From Bacteroidales bacterium (GTDB lineage Bacteria; Bacteroidota; Bacteroidia; Bacteroidales; UBA932): a stretch of DNA of 64,000 nt. The notes beneath the pieces are model-generated. The model saw only the letters and a list, made by a program, of their open reading frames with translations, was not told the DNA's origin and made no database searches. The first letter of the stretch is position 1. Each line of letters begins with the position of its first letter. Location of the stretch: positions 1 to 64,000 of the forward strand of contig JAKSKH010000004.1 in assembly GCA_024401855.1 (NCBI GenBank), read 5' to 3'. The translations under genes and the position numbers were made by a program. This document shows positions 15,451 through 24,695 of this stretch, one piece after another.

Positions 15451-16523
15451 TGACCGACATTCTTTCCATTGCCGCGTTCTTTGCCACAGAAGGCGAAGCC
15501 GCCGTTGTCAAACCCCTCGGAGAAGGTTTCATCAACGACACCTACACAGTATTTCTCAAAGACAGGACTACGCCTGACTACATCCTCCAGCGCAAGAATC
15601 ATATCGTTTTCCCGGATGTCCCGGCAATGATGGACAACATCAACAGGGTAAGCCGGCACATCAGGGCAAAAGTGTCCGACCCTCTTCGCGAGACTCTCAC
15701 CGTAATCCCCACGAAAGACGGGAAGCTGTATTATAAGGATTCTGACGGCAACTTCTGGGCTATGTGCCTTTTTATCAAGGACTCCATGAGCTTCGACAGG
15801 GCCGACAGCCCGGACAGGGCGTATCAGGGAGGACTCGGATTGGGCACCTTCCACAGACAGGTGGCCGATTTTGACGGCTCCCTGACGGAAATCATCAAGG
15901 GCTTCCACAACATACGCTGGCGTTTCAAGCAGTGGGATGCAAGCCTGGAGCGCAACGCTGCCGGGCGTGTCAGGGAACTGGGAAATGAGATTTCCTGGAT
16001 TGAGTCAAGAAGGGAGAAGATGCTTTCCTTCTGGAAACTCTACGAAGACGGAACCATCCCTGTCAGGGTTACCCACGGAGACACCAAGATAAGCAATTTC
16101 CTCTTCGATTCCAGATCCGGCAGGCTTCTGTGCGCCATTGACCTGGACACGATGATGAGTTCCACCCTTCTCAACGACACCGGAGACGCCCTGCGTTCAT
16201 ATACGAACACCGGAGCAGAAGACGACCCCGACCTCGGCAAGGTTTCGATGAGCATGGACATGTTCGAGGCCTACATGAAGGGCTATCTCAAGGAAATGAA
16301 GGAGCTTCTTGCTCCCGCGGAACTGGAATATCTGGCATTCAGCGGCATCTACATCACTTACGAGCAGGTGCTCCGTTTCCTCATGGACTACATAGACGGA
16401 GACACCTACTACAAAATCAAAAGTCCGGACCACAACCTTGTCAGGACCCGCGCACAGTATAAACTTCTGACCAGTATGGAAGAACAATTACTTGAAATGG
16501 AGCGTAAAATTTCTTTCTTTTAA
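15450..16523 (+). CDS. Phosphotransferase of the APH/choline-kinase fold
   Basis: A 357-residue cytosolic kinase-like protein. VTHGDTKISNFLFD (about 208-220) is the Brenner-type catalytic loop H-G-D-x-x-x-x-N, and CAIDLDTMM (about 228-236) supplies the metal-binding aspartates. The N-terminal LGEGFINDTYTV plays the role of the glycine-rich loop. The D-T-K-x-x-N and D-L-D-T patterns resemble N-acetylhexosamine 1-kinases, so a sugar substrate is likely on family grounds. Its coupling to serine palmitoyltransferase and an SDR suggests instead a lipid or head-group substrate. I cannot choose between them. Confidence 0.75.
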   Translation: MTDILSIAAFFATEGEAAVVKPLGEGFINDTYTVFLKDRTTPDYILQRKNHIVFPDVPAMMDNINRVSRHIRAKVSDPLRETLTVIPTKDGKLYYKDSDGNFWAMCLFIKDSMSFDRADSPDRAYQGGLGLGTFHRQVADFDGSLTEIIKGFHNIRWRFKQWDASLERNAAGRVRELGNEISWIESRREKMLSFWKLYEDGTIPVRVTHGDTKISNFLFDSRSGRLLCAIDLDTMMSSTLLNDTGDALRSYTNTGAEDDPDLGKVSMSMDMFEAYMKGYLKEMKELLAPAELEYLAFSGIYITYEQVLRFLMDYIDGDTYYKIKSPDHNLVRTRAQYKLLTSMEEQLLEMERKISFF

Positions 16524-16532
16524 GAAAAATGC

Positions 16533-16540
16533 TATCTTTG
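16533..16540 (+). promoter_or_regulatory. -7 box for secDF
   Basis: TATCTTTG matches TAnnTTTG, 10 bases past the kinase stop and 38 bases before the secDF ATG. The -33 region is T-rich but has no clean TTG. Confidence 0.5.
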
Positions 16541-16578
16541 CGAACTATTTTGGAAAGTAATTTTTAATATCGATATTT

Positions 16579-19500
16579 ATGCAAAGCAAAGGAGCAATCA
16601 GATTTGTAGCTATTCTTCTTATCCTCGCCTGCATCTGGCAGCTGTCTTTCACAGTTGTGACAAGAGTACAGCAGAACAAAGCTGAACAAAGAGCGGAAAA
16701 GTTTGCGGAACAGATCCAGCAGACCCCCGCATTCGCCGTTGTCCCCGCTGATCAGCGTGCCTTCTATCTTGATTCTCTCAAGAAGAACGAGAGCCGCAGG
16801 TACACGGATTCCATCTCATCCGAGAAGGTATTCATGGGACAGACATTCAAGAGTGTTCAGGCAAAGGAAATGAACCTCGGTCTTGACCTCAAGGGAGGTA
16901 TGAACGTAATGCTGCAGGTGCAGTTGGAAGACCTTGTAAAGGCACTTGCAGGAGGCAATCAGTCTCCCGAGTTCCTCAAGGCCCTCTCTCTTGCCAAAGA
17001 GCGCAGCGTCAACTCTCAGTCAGACTTCATCACCCTCTTTGCAGAGGCCTGGAAGGAAGTAGGAGGTGGCCAGAGGCTTTCCCAGATTTTCGGAACATAT
17101 GAAATGCGCGACCGCATCAAGCCCGAATCAACTGATGAGCAGGTTACCGCCGTCATCAAGGAAGAGGCCGAGAGTGCAGTTGCAAACTCATTCAATGTTC
17201 TCCGCAACCGTATTGACCGTTTCGGTGTAACGCAGCCCTCTATCCAGAAACTCGGAAACACAGGACGTATCCTCGTCGAGCTTCCCGGTGTAAAGGAGCC
17301 TGAGCGTGTCCGCAAACTCCTCCAGGGAACCGCTTCCCTCGAATTCTGGACAACATTCGACAACCAGGAGATTTATCCTTACCTCGTTGAAGCAAACCGC
17401 GTTCTCGCAGAGACACTGGAGGTTGAAACAGAGGCTCCTGCCGCAGAGAATGTCGCAGAAGAAGGAGAGAAGGATCTCGTTGCCGAAGAGATTGCAGCCA
17501 ACAGCGACAATGCCAGCGAAGCCGACTTCAACGCATACAAGGCCGCCAACCCTCTCTTTGCACTCCTTCAGCCCAGCCAGGGCAGGGGTACCGCCTGCAT
17601 AGGTTATGCCGCTGCAGCCGACACCGCCCAGATCAACAAGTATCTGAATGAGCCCCAGATAGCTGACCTTTTCCCTGCGGAGTTCCGTCCGATGTGGTCC
17701 GTCAAGCCTTCAGAGTTCATGACTGCAGACAACATCTTCGAACTCGTCGCCATCAAGGCGTCATCCCGTGACGGAAAGGCTCCCCTCGACGGCAGCGTAG
17801 TCACAGATGCACGTGTCGACTATGACAACAGGCGCGGAGGTGAACCCGGAGTATCAATGACCATGAATGCAGAAGGCGCCAACATTTGGGCACGCCTCAC
17901 TAAAGAGAACATCGGAAAGCAGATTGCAATCGTTCTCGACGGTACCGTTTATTCATATCCTACGGTCAACAGCGAAATCACCGGAGGTTCTTCATCAATC
18001 ACCGGTCACTTCGACGTTGAGGAGGCTACCGACCTTACCAACGTGCTCAAGTCCGGTAAGCTTCCCGCTCCCGCAACAATCGTCCAGGAGCAGGTTGTAG
18101 GACCTTCACTCGGTGCTGAATCCATCCGCAGCGGTCTCATTTCTTTCATCATCGCATTCGTTCTGGTTCTCATATACATGCTCTTCTTCTATCAGGGAGC
18201 AGGTATTGCCGCCGATCTCGCGCTTCTTACCAACGTAGTGCTGCTGTTCGGAACTCTTGCGGCATTCGGAGCAGTCCTCACTCTGCCCGGTATCGCGGGT
18301 CTCGTGCTTACACTGGGTATGGCGGTTGATGCCAACGTGATTATCTACGAGCGTATCAAGGAAGAGCTCAAGGCAGGCAAGGGTCTTGGAAAGGCCATTG
18401 CCGACGGTTACAGCAACGCCTATTCAGCAATCATCGACGGTCAGGTAACCACTCTCCTCACCGGTCTTGTACTGTTCCTGTTCGGTTCCGGTCCTGTCAA
18501 GGGATTCGCAACGACCCTCGTAATCGGTATCATCACCTCTGTCCTCACCTCTATCTTCATCACCCGTCTCATCTTTGAAGACCGCGTGAAGGCAGGCAAG
18601 AACATTACGTTCGAGAACAATTTGACCAAGAACTTCCTCAAGAATACACACATCAACTTCATCGGAGGACGCAAGTACTCATACATCATATCCGGAGCCC
18701 TCATCCTCATCGCCATCGGTTCCATCTGCTTCAAGGGATTCACCTATGGTGTTGACTTTACCGGAGGCCGTACCTATGTCGTACGCTTCGACCAGCCCGT
18801 CACGGCCGAGTCCGTACGTGCTGCTGTCAATGACGTATTCGAGGCCGCAGCCGCTGCAGACCCCACTATCAAGGGTTCATCCGCAGAGGTCAAGCAGTTC
18901 GGTAACGACCAGCAGATGAAGATCACCACAGCCTACAAGGTTGACATTGAGTCTTCAGAGGTCGATACTGAGATTGAAGGCATGCTCTATCAGGCCGTCA
19001 AGGGACTTTTCAAGAACAACATGACTCTTGCGGAGTTCACCTCAACGCTTGAGAATCCTTACGGAATCATTTCTTCCGACAAGGTCGGTGCATCCATCGC
19101 AAACGATATCAAGAGATCCGCCGTCATATCCGTACTCCTCGCCCTCCTTATAATCTTTGCTTACATAGCATGGAGGTTCAAGGGTTGGACATGGGGTCTC
19201 GGCGGTGTTGTTTCACTTGCACACACAGCAATCATCGTTATCGGATTCTTCTCACTGTTCAGCGGAATCCTCCCGTTCAACCTCGACGTTGACCAGACCT
19301 TCATTGCGGCCATCCTGACCATCATCGGATACGCCATCAACGATAACGTGGTTATCTTCGACCGTATCCGTGAGAATCTCCAGCTGCACCCGAACGATGA
19401 TTTCAAGACTTCCGTGAACAGGTCCCTCAACCAGACTCTTACACGTACGGTCAACACCTCCGTATCAACCCTCCTTCCTATGGTTGCCATCGCAATCTGG

Positions 19501-19638
19501 GGCGGTGAGTCCATCAGAGGTCTTGCAGTAGCCCTCATCCTCGGTATCTGCATCGGTACCTACGCATCAATCATGATCGGTACTCCAATCATGTTCGATT
19601 CTGCCAGAAGAGCTACAGCAAAAACAGCAAAGAAATAA
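16579..19638 (+). CDS. secDF: Protein translocase subunit SecDF (fused)
   Basis: A 1019-residue inner-membrane protein in which SecD (about 1-630) and SecF (about 690-1019) are joined, as is usual in Bacteroidota. SecD features: LGLDLKGGMNVMLQV after the first helix, NRIDRFGVTQPSIQK with the following ELPG, and a membrane region with LVLTLGMAVDANVIIYERIKEEL. SecF features: YGVDFTGGRTYVVRF and IGYAINDNVVIFDRIREN, followed by NQTLTRTVNTS. It uses the proton-motive force to help pull proteins out of SecYEG on the periplasmic side. An acidic, low-complexity stretch at about 275-320 separates parts of the first periplasmic domain. A strong terminator follows. Confidence 0.95.
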   Translation: MQSKGAIRFVAILLILACIWQLSFTVVTRVQQNKAEQRAEKFAEQIQQTPAFAVVPADQRAFYLDSLKKNESRRYTDSISSEKVFMGQTFKSVQAKEMNLGLDLKGGMNVMLQVQLEDLVKALAGGNQSPEFLKALSLAKERSVNSQSDFITLFAEAWKEVGGGQRLSQIFGTYEMRDRIKPESTDEQVTAVIKEEAESAVANSFNVLRNRIDRFGVTQPSIQKLGNTGRILVELPGVKEPERVRKLLQGTASLEFWTTFDNQEIYPYLVEANRVLAETLEVETEAPAAENVAEEGEKDLVAEEIAANSDNASEADFNAYKAANPLFALLQPSQGRGTACIGYAAAADTAQINKYLNEPQIADLFPAEFRPMWSVKPSEFMTADNIFELVAIKASSRDGKAPLDGSVVTDARVDYDNRRGGEPGVSMTMNAEGANIWARLTKENIGKQIAIVLDGTVYSYPTVNSEITGGSSSITGHFDVEEATDLTNVLKSGKLPAPATIVQEQVVGPSLGAESIRSGLISFIIAFVLVLIYMLFFYQGAGIAADLALLTNVVLLFGTLAAFGAVLTLPGIAGLVLTLGMAVDANVIIYERIKEELKAGKGLGKAIADGYSNAYSAIIDGQVTTLLTGLVLFLFGSGPVKGFATTLVIGIITSVLTSIFITRLIFEDRVKAGKNITFENNLTKNFLKNTHINFIGGRKYSYIISGALILIAIGSICFKGFTYGVDFTGGRTYVVRFDQPVTAESVRAAVNDVFEAAAAADPTIKGSSAEVKQFGNDQQMKITTAYKVDIESSEVDTEIEGMLYQAVKGLFKNNMTLAEFTSTLENPYGIISSDKVGASIANDIKRSAVISVLLALLIIFAYIAWRFKGWTWGLGGVVSLAHTAIIVIGFFSLFSGILPFNLDVDQTFIAAILTIIGYAINDNVVIFDRIRENLQLHPNDDFKTSVNRSLNQTLTRTVNTSVSTLLPMVAIAIWGGESIRGLAVALILGICIGTYASIMIGTPIMFDSARRATAKTAKK

Positions 19639-19661
19639 TACCGGATTACGGTAAACAGACG

Positions 19662-19695
19662 AAAGACGCCAGTCCAAAGCTTGGCGTCTTTTGTT
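19662..19695 (+). terminator. Intrinsic terminator of secDF
   Basis: AAAGACGCC (19662-19670) and GGCGTCTTT (19683-19691) form a perfect 9-bp stem around a 12-base loop, followed by TTGTTTG. It overlaps the promoter of dnaE. Confidence 0.8.
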
Positions 19696-19712
19696 TGTTT
19701 TGATTATATTTG
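19681..19712 (+). promoter_or_regulatory. dnaE promoter embedded in the secDF terminator
   Basis: TTG (19681-19683), a 21-base spacer and TATATTTG (19705-19712) fit the Bacteroidota promoter. The -33 element is in the terminator loop and right arm, and the -7 box ends only 4 bases before the dnaE ATG. Confidence 0.6.
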
Positions 19713-19716
19713 CATT

Positions 19717-22700
19717 ATGTCTTTCGTACATCTTCATGTCCATACACAGTATTCCATCCTGGATGGAATGTCCGATATCTCAAAGCTGTTCGCCAGAGCG
19801 CATGAGCTTGGAATGCCCGGAATAGCCATAACAGACCACGGAAACATGTACGGAGTGAAGGATTTCTGCGACACCGCCAGGAAATTTCCGGACATCAAGC
19901 CTGTCATCGGATGTGAGATTTATGTGACAAAACATTATGACCATAAGCTCAAGGACAATGAGCACAGGTCATACTATCACCTCATCCTTCTTGCAAAGAA
20001 CTACGACGGATACAGGAATCTCATGAAAATAGTGTCCACAGGTCATCTTGAGGGCAAATACTATGACAAGCCGAGGGTATGCCACGAAATAGTTGAGAAA
20101 TATCACGAAGGACTTATCTGCTGTTCCGCTTGCATGGCCGGAGAAATTCCGAAAAAGATACTTGCAGGGGACGAGAACGGGGTTGACAAGGCCATTGAAT
20201 GGCATAAGAACGTCTTTGGAGACGACTATTACCTTGAGGTAATGCTCCACAGGACGGAGATTCCCGGAATGTCCCTCGACCTGTACAAACAGCAGAAGGA
20301 ATACACCTCGCAGATTTTCAAGCTGGCGGAAAAGCACAAGGTGAAGGTAGTTGCCACAAACGATGTCCACTTCGTGCTCAAGGAGAACGGTCCTGCACAC
20401 GACAGACTTATATGCCTTACCACCAACGCCGCGATAGATGATCCAAAAAGGCTCAGATACACCCAGCAGGAATACCTGAAGAGCGAGGAAGAAATGGCCG
20501 CCCTGTTCCCGGACCATCCCGAGGCCCTCTCCAACACCCTGGAAATTCTGGACAAGGTGGAACGCTACGAGATTGACCGTGGCCATGTACTTCCCAAATT
20601 CGAAATCGACCCTGCATTCCTTGCCGACATAGACAGCCACCTTCAGGAATATTCCGACATAATAGAGAACGGGCGCTACGAAATAAGGAAAGACCACGAC
20701 GGCAATATTCTTGAAAAGAAAGACAGGGGCCGGGAGTTCTGCCATTCAGTAGCGTATCTGTGCCATCTGGCCTGTCAGGGTGCAAGGAAACGCTACGGAG
20801 AAACGCTGGACAAGGTTCAATCCGAGAGGCTCCATTTCGAGTTGATGACAATATCCTACATGGGTTTCCCGGATTACTTCCTCATAGTGCAGGATTTTAT
20901 CAACTGGGGCAGAAGGAACGGCGTTTCCATAGGTCCCGGACGAGGTTCTGCCGCCGGTTCCATGGTTGCGTACTGTCTTGGTATCACAAATCTTGATCCT
21001 ATCCGCTACGATCTTCTTTTCGAGAGATTCCTCAATCCCGAAAGGATTTCCATGCCCGATATAGATGTAGACTTCGACGATGAGGGCCGGTTCCGCGTAA
21101 TCAAGTACGTACAGGAGCATTACGGGCTGGACCATGTGTCGCACGTCATCACCTTCGGCACAATGGCGGCAAAACTGGCCGTGAAAGATGTTGCCAGAAT
21201 AAGCAACCTGCCCATCCCGGAATCGAACAGGCTTACAAAGATGATTCCGGACCGTCCTTTCACCGTCAAGGATACGGAATACAAGCCCACTCTTGCAAAC
21301 TGTGTTAAATACGTCCCCGAACTCAAGAATGAGTATGAGAACGGTGAACCGCTGGTAAGGGAAGTGCTGGAATACGCTCTCCAGCTTGAAGGCTGCATAC
21401 GTCAGACAGGAATACACGCCTGCGCCATGATCATAGGGCGGGGAAACCTGACCGACTACATACCCATCTCACTCGGTGTGGACAAGGCCACGGGGCAGGA
21501 AGTATGGGTTTCACAATACGAAGGAACAAAGATCGAGGATGTCGGAATGTTGAAGATGGACTTTCTCGGCCTCAGGACTCTTTCCATAATAGACAGGTGC
21601 ATCAACCTGATAAAGAAGAGATTCGGGACCGTGAACGGAGATCCGGACTTCGACATCGAGAAAATCCCCATAGATGACCCTCTGGTCTATGACCTTTACG
21701 GAAGAGGAGACACCAAGAGCATATTCCAGTTTGAATCCGGAGGAATGAAGGAATGGCTGATAAAGCTTCATCCCGAACGCTTCGAAGACCTCATAGCGAT
21801 GAATGCGCTTTATCGTCCGGGACCGATGGATTATATCCCCAATTTCGTAGCCGGCAAAATGGATCCCGACAAGATTCAGTACGACCTCCCCGACATGGAG
21901 GAATATCTCAAGGAAACCTACGGCGTAACCGTATATCAGGAGCAGGTGATGCTTCTCTCCCAGAAACTGGCGGGATTCTCCAAAGGCAAGGCGGACAAGC
22001 TCCGCAAGGCAATGGGAAAGAAGAAGAAGGATGTGCTCGACTCGCTCAAGACTTCCTTCATGGAAGGAGCCCTCAAGAACGGATATCCGCAGGAAATGCT
22101 GGAAAAAATCTGGAAAGACTGGGAGGCCTTCGCAAAATATGCCTTCAACAAGTCCCACGCCACCTGCTATGCCTGGGTAAGTTATCAGACCGCCTGGCTC
22201 AAGGCGCACTATCCTGCAGAATTCCAGGCTTCGAACCTCACGCAGAACGCTTCAAACATGGAGGAGATGAAGGAGATTATGGCGGACTGCAAGAAAGGCG
22301 GAATCAAAGTCCTCAATCCGGATATCAACGAGTCGGATGCTCAGTTCTCGGTAAACAGGGACGGGAATGTCCGTTTCGGCCTTGGAGGACTGAAAGGATT
22401 CGGAGACAACGTGGTCGATGCCATTATCCGGGAAAGGGAAGCGGGAGGCCCTTTCAAGGATGTATTCGAGTTCATGGAAAGGATGGACGGGAACGTCAAC
22501 CGCAAGGCTCTCGAGACACTGGTCTGTGCCGGAGCCTTCCTGTCATTCGGCTACAGGCGCACGCAATTCTTCACTCCGTGCAAGAACGGGGAACTGTTCA
22601 TAGACGAGTTGATCCGCTATGCCGACCTTTTCCACAAGGACGAGATGGACAGTTCCAACTCACTCTTCGGAGAAGTTGAGGAGATGAAACCTGTCCGGCC

Positions 22701-23421
22701 CGAGATGCCCGTATTCTCCGGAGAAGAGGACACGCTCAGTATCCTCCAGCAGGAAAAGGAATACGTCGGCATGTATCTTTCTGCCCACCCTCTCGACAAG
22801 TTTGCGTTCGAACTCGATACATTCGCAACAAAGCTTTCGGAATTCCCGGCAAAGATAGACGAATGTGAAAGGAGCAAGACCAAATGCCAGGCGGCCATAG
22901 CGGGCATAGTTACAGATATCAGGCAAAGAACCACAAGAACAGGTTCCCAGGGGGCGATTATCCTGCTGGAAGACTTCAGCGGAACATATGAGATAGCCCT
23001 TTTCGGGAAGGATTACGAAGCTCATCTGCCCTATATGCAGCTACACTCCCAGATTTTCATAGAAGGGGAGATAGCGGAAAGGTACTTTGTGAAAGCCGAA
23101 GACAGGGCCCAGGGCAAGACCTCTCCCTACGGTTTCAAGATAAAAAAGATATCTCTCCTCGGCAATATAGGACAGGAACATATAGCCAACCTCCAGCTCA
23201 ATCTGGATTCCAGGGAAATACCCTCCGGTTTCAGGAAAAAGCTGACGGGTATTCTCAAATCATACAAGGGATCCACGGAACTTGACATAGAACTGCTTGA
23301 CAGGGAGAACGGGTACAATCTTACATTCAAATCCAAGAAATATGCAGTGAATGTCTGCACTGAACTTCTGAACGCCCTTTCAGAATCCGGCATCCAGTAT
23401 CAGATAAGCAAAAAGGCATGA
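19717..23421 (+). CDS. dnaE: DNA polymerase III subunit alpha
   Basis: The replicative DNA polymerase subunit, 1234 residues from MSFVHLHVHTQYS. The longer in-frame reading from 19681 would start inside the promoter and terminator, so 19717 is preferred. Seen directly: PHP domain start with H-L-H-V-H, SIGPGRGSAAGSMVAYCLGI, the catalytic aspartates in MPDIDVDFDDEGR (about 446-458), FNKSHATCYAWVSYQTAWLKAHYP, and helix-hairpin-helix and OB-fold regions near the C-terminus. Length and order match DnaE rather than PolC. Its last bases overlap the next gene (ATGA, 23418-23421). Confidence 0.96.
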   Translation: MSFVHLHVHTQYSILDGMSDISKLFARAHELGMPGIAITDHGNMYGVKDFCDTARKFPDIKPVIGCEIYVTKHYDHKLKDNEHRSYYHLILLAKNYDGYRNLMKIVSTGHLEGKYYDKPRVCHEIVEKYHEGLICCSACMAGEIPKKILAGDENGVDKAIEWHKNVFGDDYYLEVMLHRTEIPGMSLDLYKQQKEYTSQIFKLAEKHKVKVVATNDVHFVLKENGPAHDRLICLTTNAAIDDPKRLRYTQQEYLKSEEEMAALFPDHPEALSNTLEILDKVERYEIDRGHVLPKFEIDPAFLADIDSHLQEYSDIIENGRYEIRKDHDGNILEKKDRGREFCHSVAYLCHLACQGARKRYGETLDKVQSERLHFELMTISYMGFPDYFLIVQDFINWGRRNGVSIGPGRGSAAGSMVAYCLGITNLDPIRYDLLFERFLNPERISMPDIDVDFDDEGRFRVIKYVQEHYGLDHVSHVITFGTMAAKLAVKDVARISNLPIPESNRLTKMIPDRPFTVKDTEYKPTLANCVKYVPELKNEYENGEPLVREVLEYALQLEGCIRQTGIHACAMIIGRGNLTDYIPISLGVDKATGQEVWVSQYEGTKIEDVGMLKMDFLGLRTLSIIDRCINLIKKRFGTVNGDPDFDIEKIPIDDPLVYDLYGRGDTKSIFQFESGGMKEWLIKLHPERFEDLIAMNALYRPGPMDYIPNFVAGKMDPDKIQYDLPDMEEYLKETYGVTVYQEQVMLLSQKLAGFSKGKADKLRKAMGKKKKDVLDSLKTSFMEGALKNGYPQEMLEKIWKDWEAFAKYAFNKSHATCYAWVSYQTAWLKAHYPAEFQASNLTQNASNMEEMKEIMADCKKGGIKVLNPDINESDAQFSVNRDGNVRFGLGGLKGFGDNVVDAIIREREAGGPFKDVFEFMERMDGNVNRKALETLVCAGAFLSFGYRRTQFFTPCKNGELFIDELIRYADLFHKDEMDSSNSLFGEVEEMKPVRPEMPVFSGEEDTLSILQQEKEYVGMYLSAHPLDKFAFELDTFATKLSEFPAKIDECERSKTKCQAAIAGIVTDIRQRTTRTGSQGAIILLEDFSGTYEIALFGKDYEAHLPYMQLHSQIFIEGEIAERYFVKAEDRAQGKTSPYGFKIKKISLLGNIGQEHIANLQLNLDSREIPSGFRKKLTGILKSYKGSTELDIELLDRENGYNLTFKSKKYAVNVCTELLNALSESGIQYQISKKA

Positions 23422-24632
23422 AAAGACTGATTCTATTCTTTCTTCTGGCCTTTTCACATACTTTTATCATCGGGGCGGAAGAAAACGTTTACAGCAACAA
23501 GGGATGGTCTTTTTCATTCAGCGGAGGGGCGGATTACCTTATTCCTGCTAATGATGAGCTCAAGGGAATGCTGGGCTCCAGTTTTTTCCCTTCCTGGGAT
23601 GTCCGCGCAGGCTACGGTATCAACCCGGCAGATGCCGGTTCCTACGCCATCGACTACAATTTCCCGACAATAGGGTTCGGTATCGGATATTCCAACCTCC
23701 ACGCCCTGAAATATACGGGAACATCCCACCTGAACAACATTCTGGACATTTACAGTTTCGTGGAAAGGGATATAGTCAAGACCCGGAAGTTCTCGTTCGG
23801 ATACGAAATTCAGTTCGGTCTCGGACTGAGCAACAACAAGTACGACCCCTGCAACAATCCGCTGAATGAGATTATCAATTCCAAGGTTACCTTCGATATC
23901 GGTGGGTCACCCTTCCTCAAATGGCGTCCCGTCTCACAGTTCGAACTCAGCGCAAACCTCAGGTTCAAGCATCATTCATTCGGTAAACTGACATATCCAA
24001 ACAGCGGAATCAACGAAGTAGTGGCATCCGTCTCGGCAAAGTATTACCTTGAAAGCCCCTATGAAGGAAAGGCACCCGCCATAACGGAGAATGATTTTGA
24101 AAAAGGCTTCAAATTCGAGATCCTTGCAGGAGGTGGGGTCAACAGATGCGTGGAGGAATGGGATGTTTATAATAAGATGGAACCCGACCCCGGCAGGAAA
24201 GTCTCTACAATCAACGCCTTTCCCAAATATTTTCTGTCTTTCATCTCCACCTGGCGCTATGCAAGAAAATTTTCTTCCGGACTTGGCCTTGACTTGTTCT
24301 GCTCATCTAAAGACTGGATAACAAGTCTGAAAGACTGTGAAACCGTTCTTATAGGGCCGGATGCCGTCAACAATCACAAGTATTCCCCGTTCTCCTGCGG
24401 TATTTCAGCCATTCAGAATTTCCACTACAGAAACTTCGCAATATGGGGCTGTGTGGGAATTTACCTCTTCAACAGAGTGGGAGCGAGCCAGTCTCCACGG
24501 CACTCCTACCAGAGGATAGGAATAAAATACAGTTTCCCGAAGATTTCCGACCTCACTCTGTCAATGTGCTGCAAGACACACTTCTTCTCCCAGGCGGAAA
24601 TGATGGAGTTCGGAATCGGTTTCAAGATCTGA
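23418..24632 (+). CDS. PagL-like (acyloxyacyl hydrolase-related) outer membrane protein
   Basis: A 404-residue barrel protein with a signal peptide (about 1-20). Residues 180-200 read LSANLRFKHHSFGKLTYPNS followed by GINE. This resembles the active-site strand of lipid A 3-O-deacylase PagL (H-x-S ... P-N-x-G-I-E); here His185/His186 and Ser187 would be the candidates. Strand patterns such as GIGYSNL and IQFGLGLS fit an 8-strand barrel. A second, roughly 190-residue half with its own strand pattern follows, so the protein is about twice the usual PagL length. If active it would remove an acyl chain from lipid A. The gene is coupled to dnaE by an ATGA overlap, which says little about function. 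Confidence 0.5.
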   Translation: MKRLILFFLLAFSHTFIIGAEENVYSNKGWSFSFSGGADYLIPANDELKGMLGSSFFPSWDVRAGYGINPADAGSYAIDYNFPTIGFGIGYSNLHALKYTGTSHLNNILDIYSFVERDIVKTRKFSFGYEIQFGLGLSNNKYDPCNNPLNEIINSKVTFDIGGSPFLKWRPVSQFELSANLRFKHHSFGKLTYPNSGINEVVASVSAKYYLESPYEGKAPAITENDFEKGFKFEILAGGGVNRCVEEWDVYNKMEPDPGRKVSTINAFPKYFLSFISTWRYARKFSSGLGLDLFCSSKDWITSLKDCETVLIGPDAVNNHKYSPFSCGISAIQNFHYRNFAIWGCVGIYLFNRVGASQSPRHSYQRIGIKYSFPKISDLTLSMCCKTHFFSQAEMMEFGIGFKI

Positions 24633-24695
24633 AAACTTTTGTTCCGCCCGCGCTGCTCTTCCCTTCCACGGGTGCGTTCGCCGGTATACATGAAA

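Noticed and set aside
20746-21417. Minus-strand frames opposite dnaE
   Set aside because: Shadows of a strongly conserved gene, with no start signals or family motifs.
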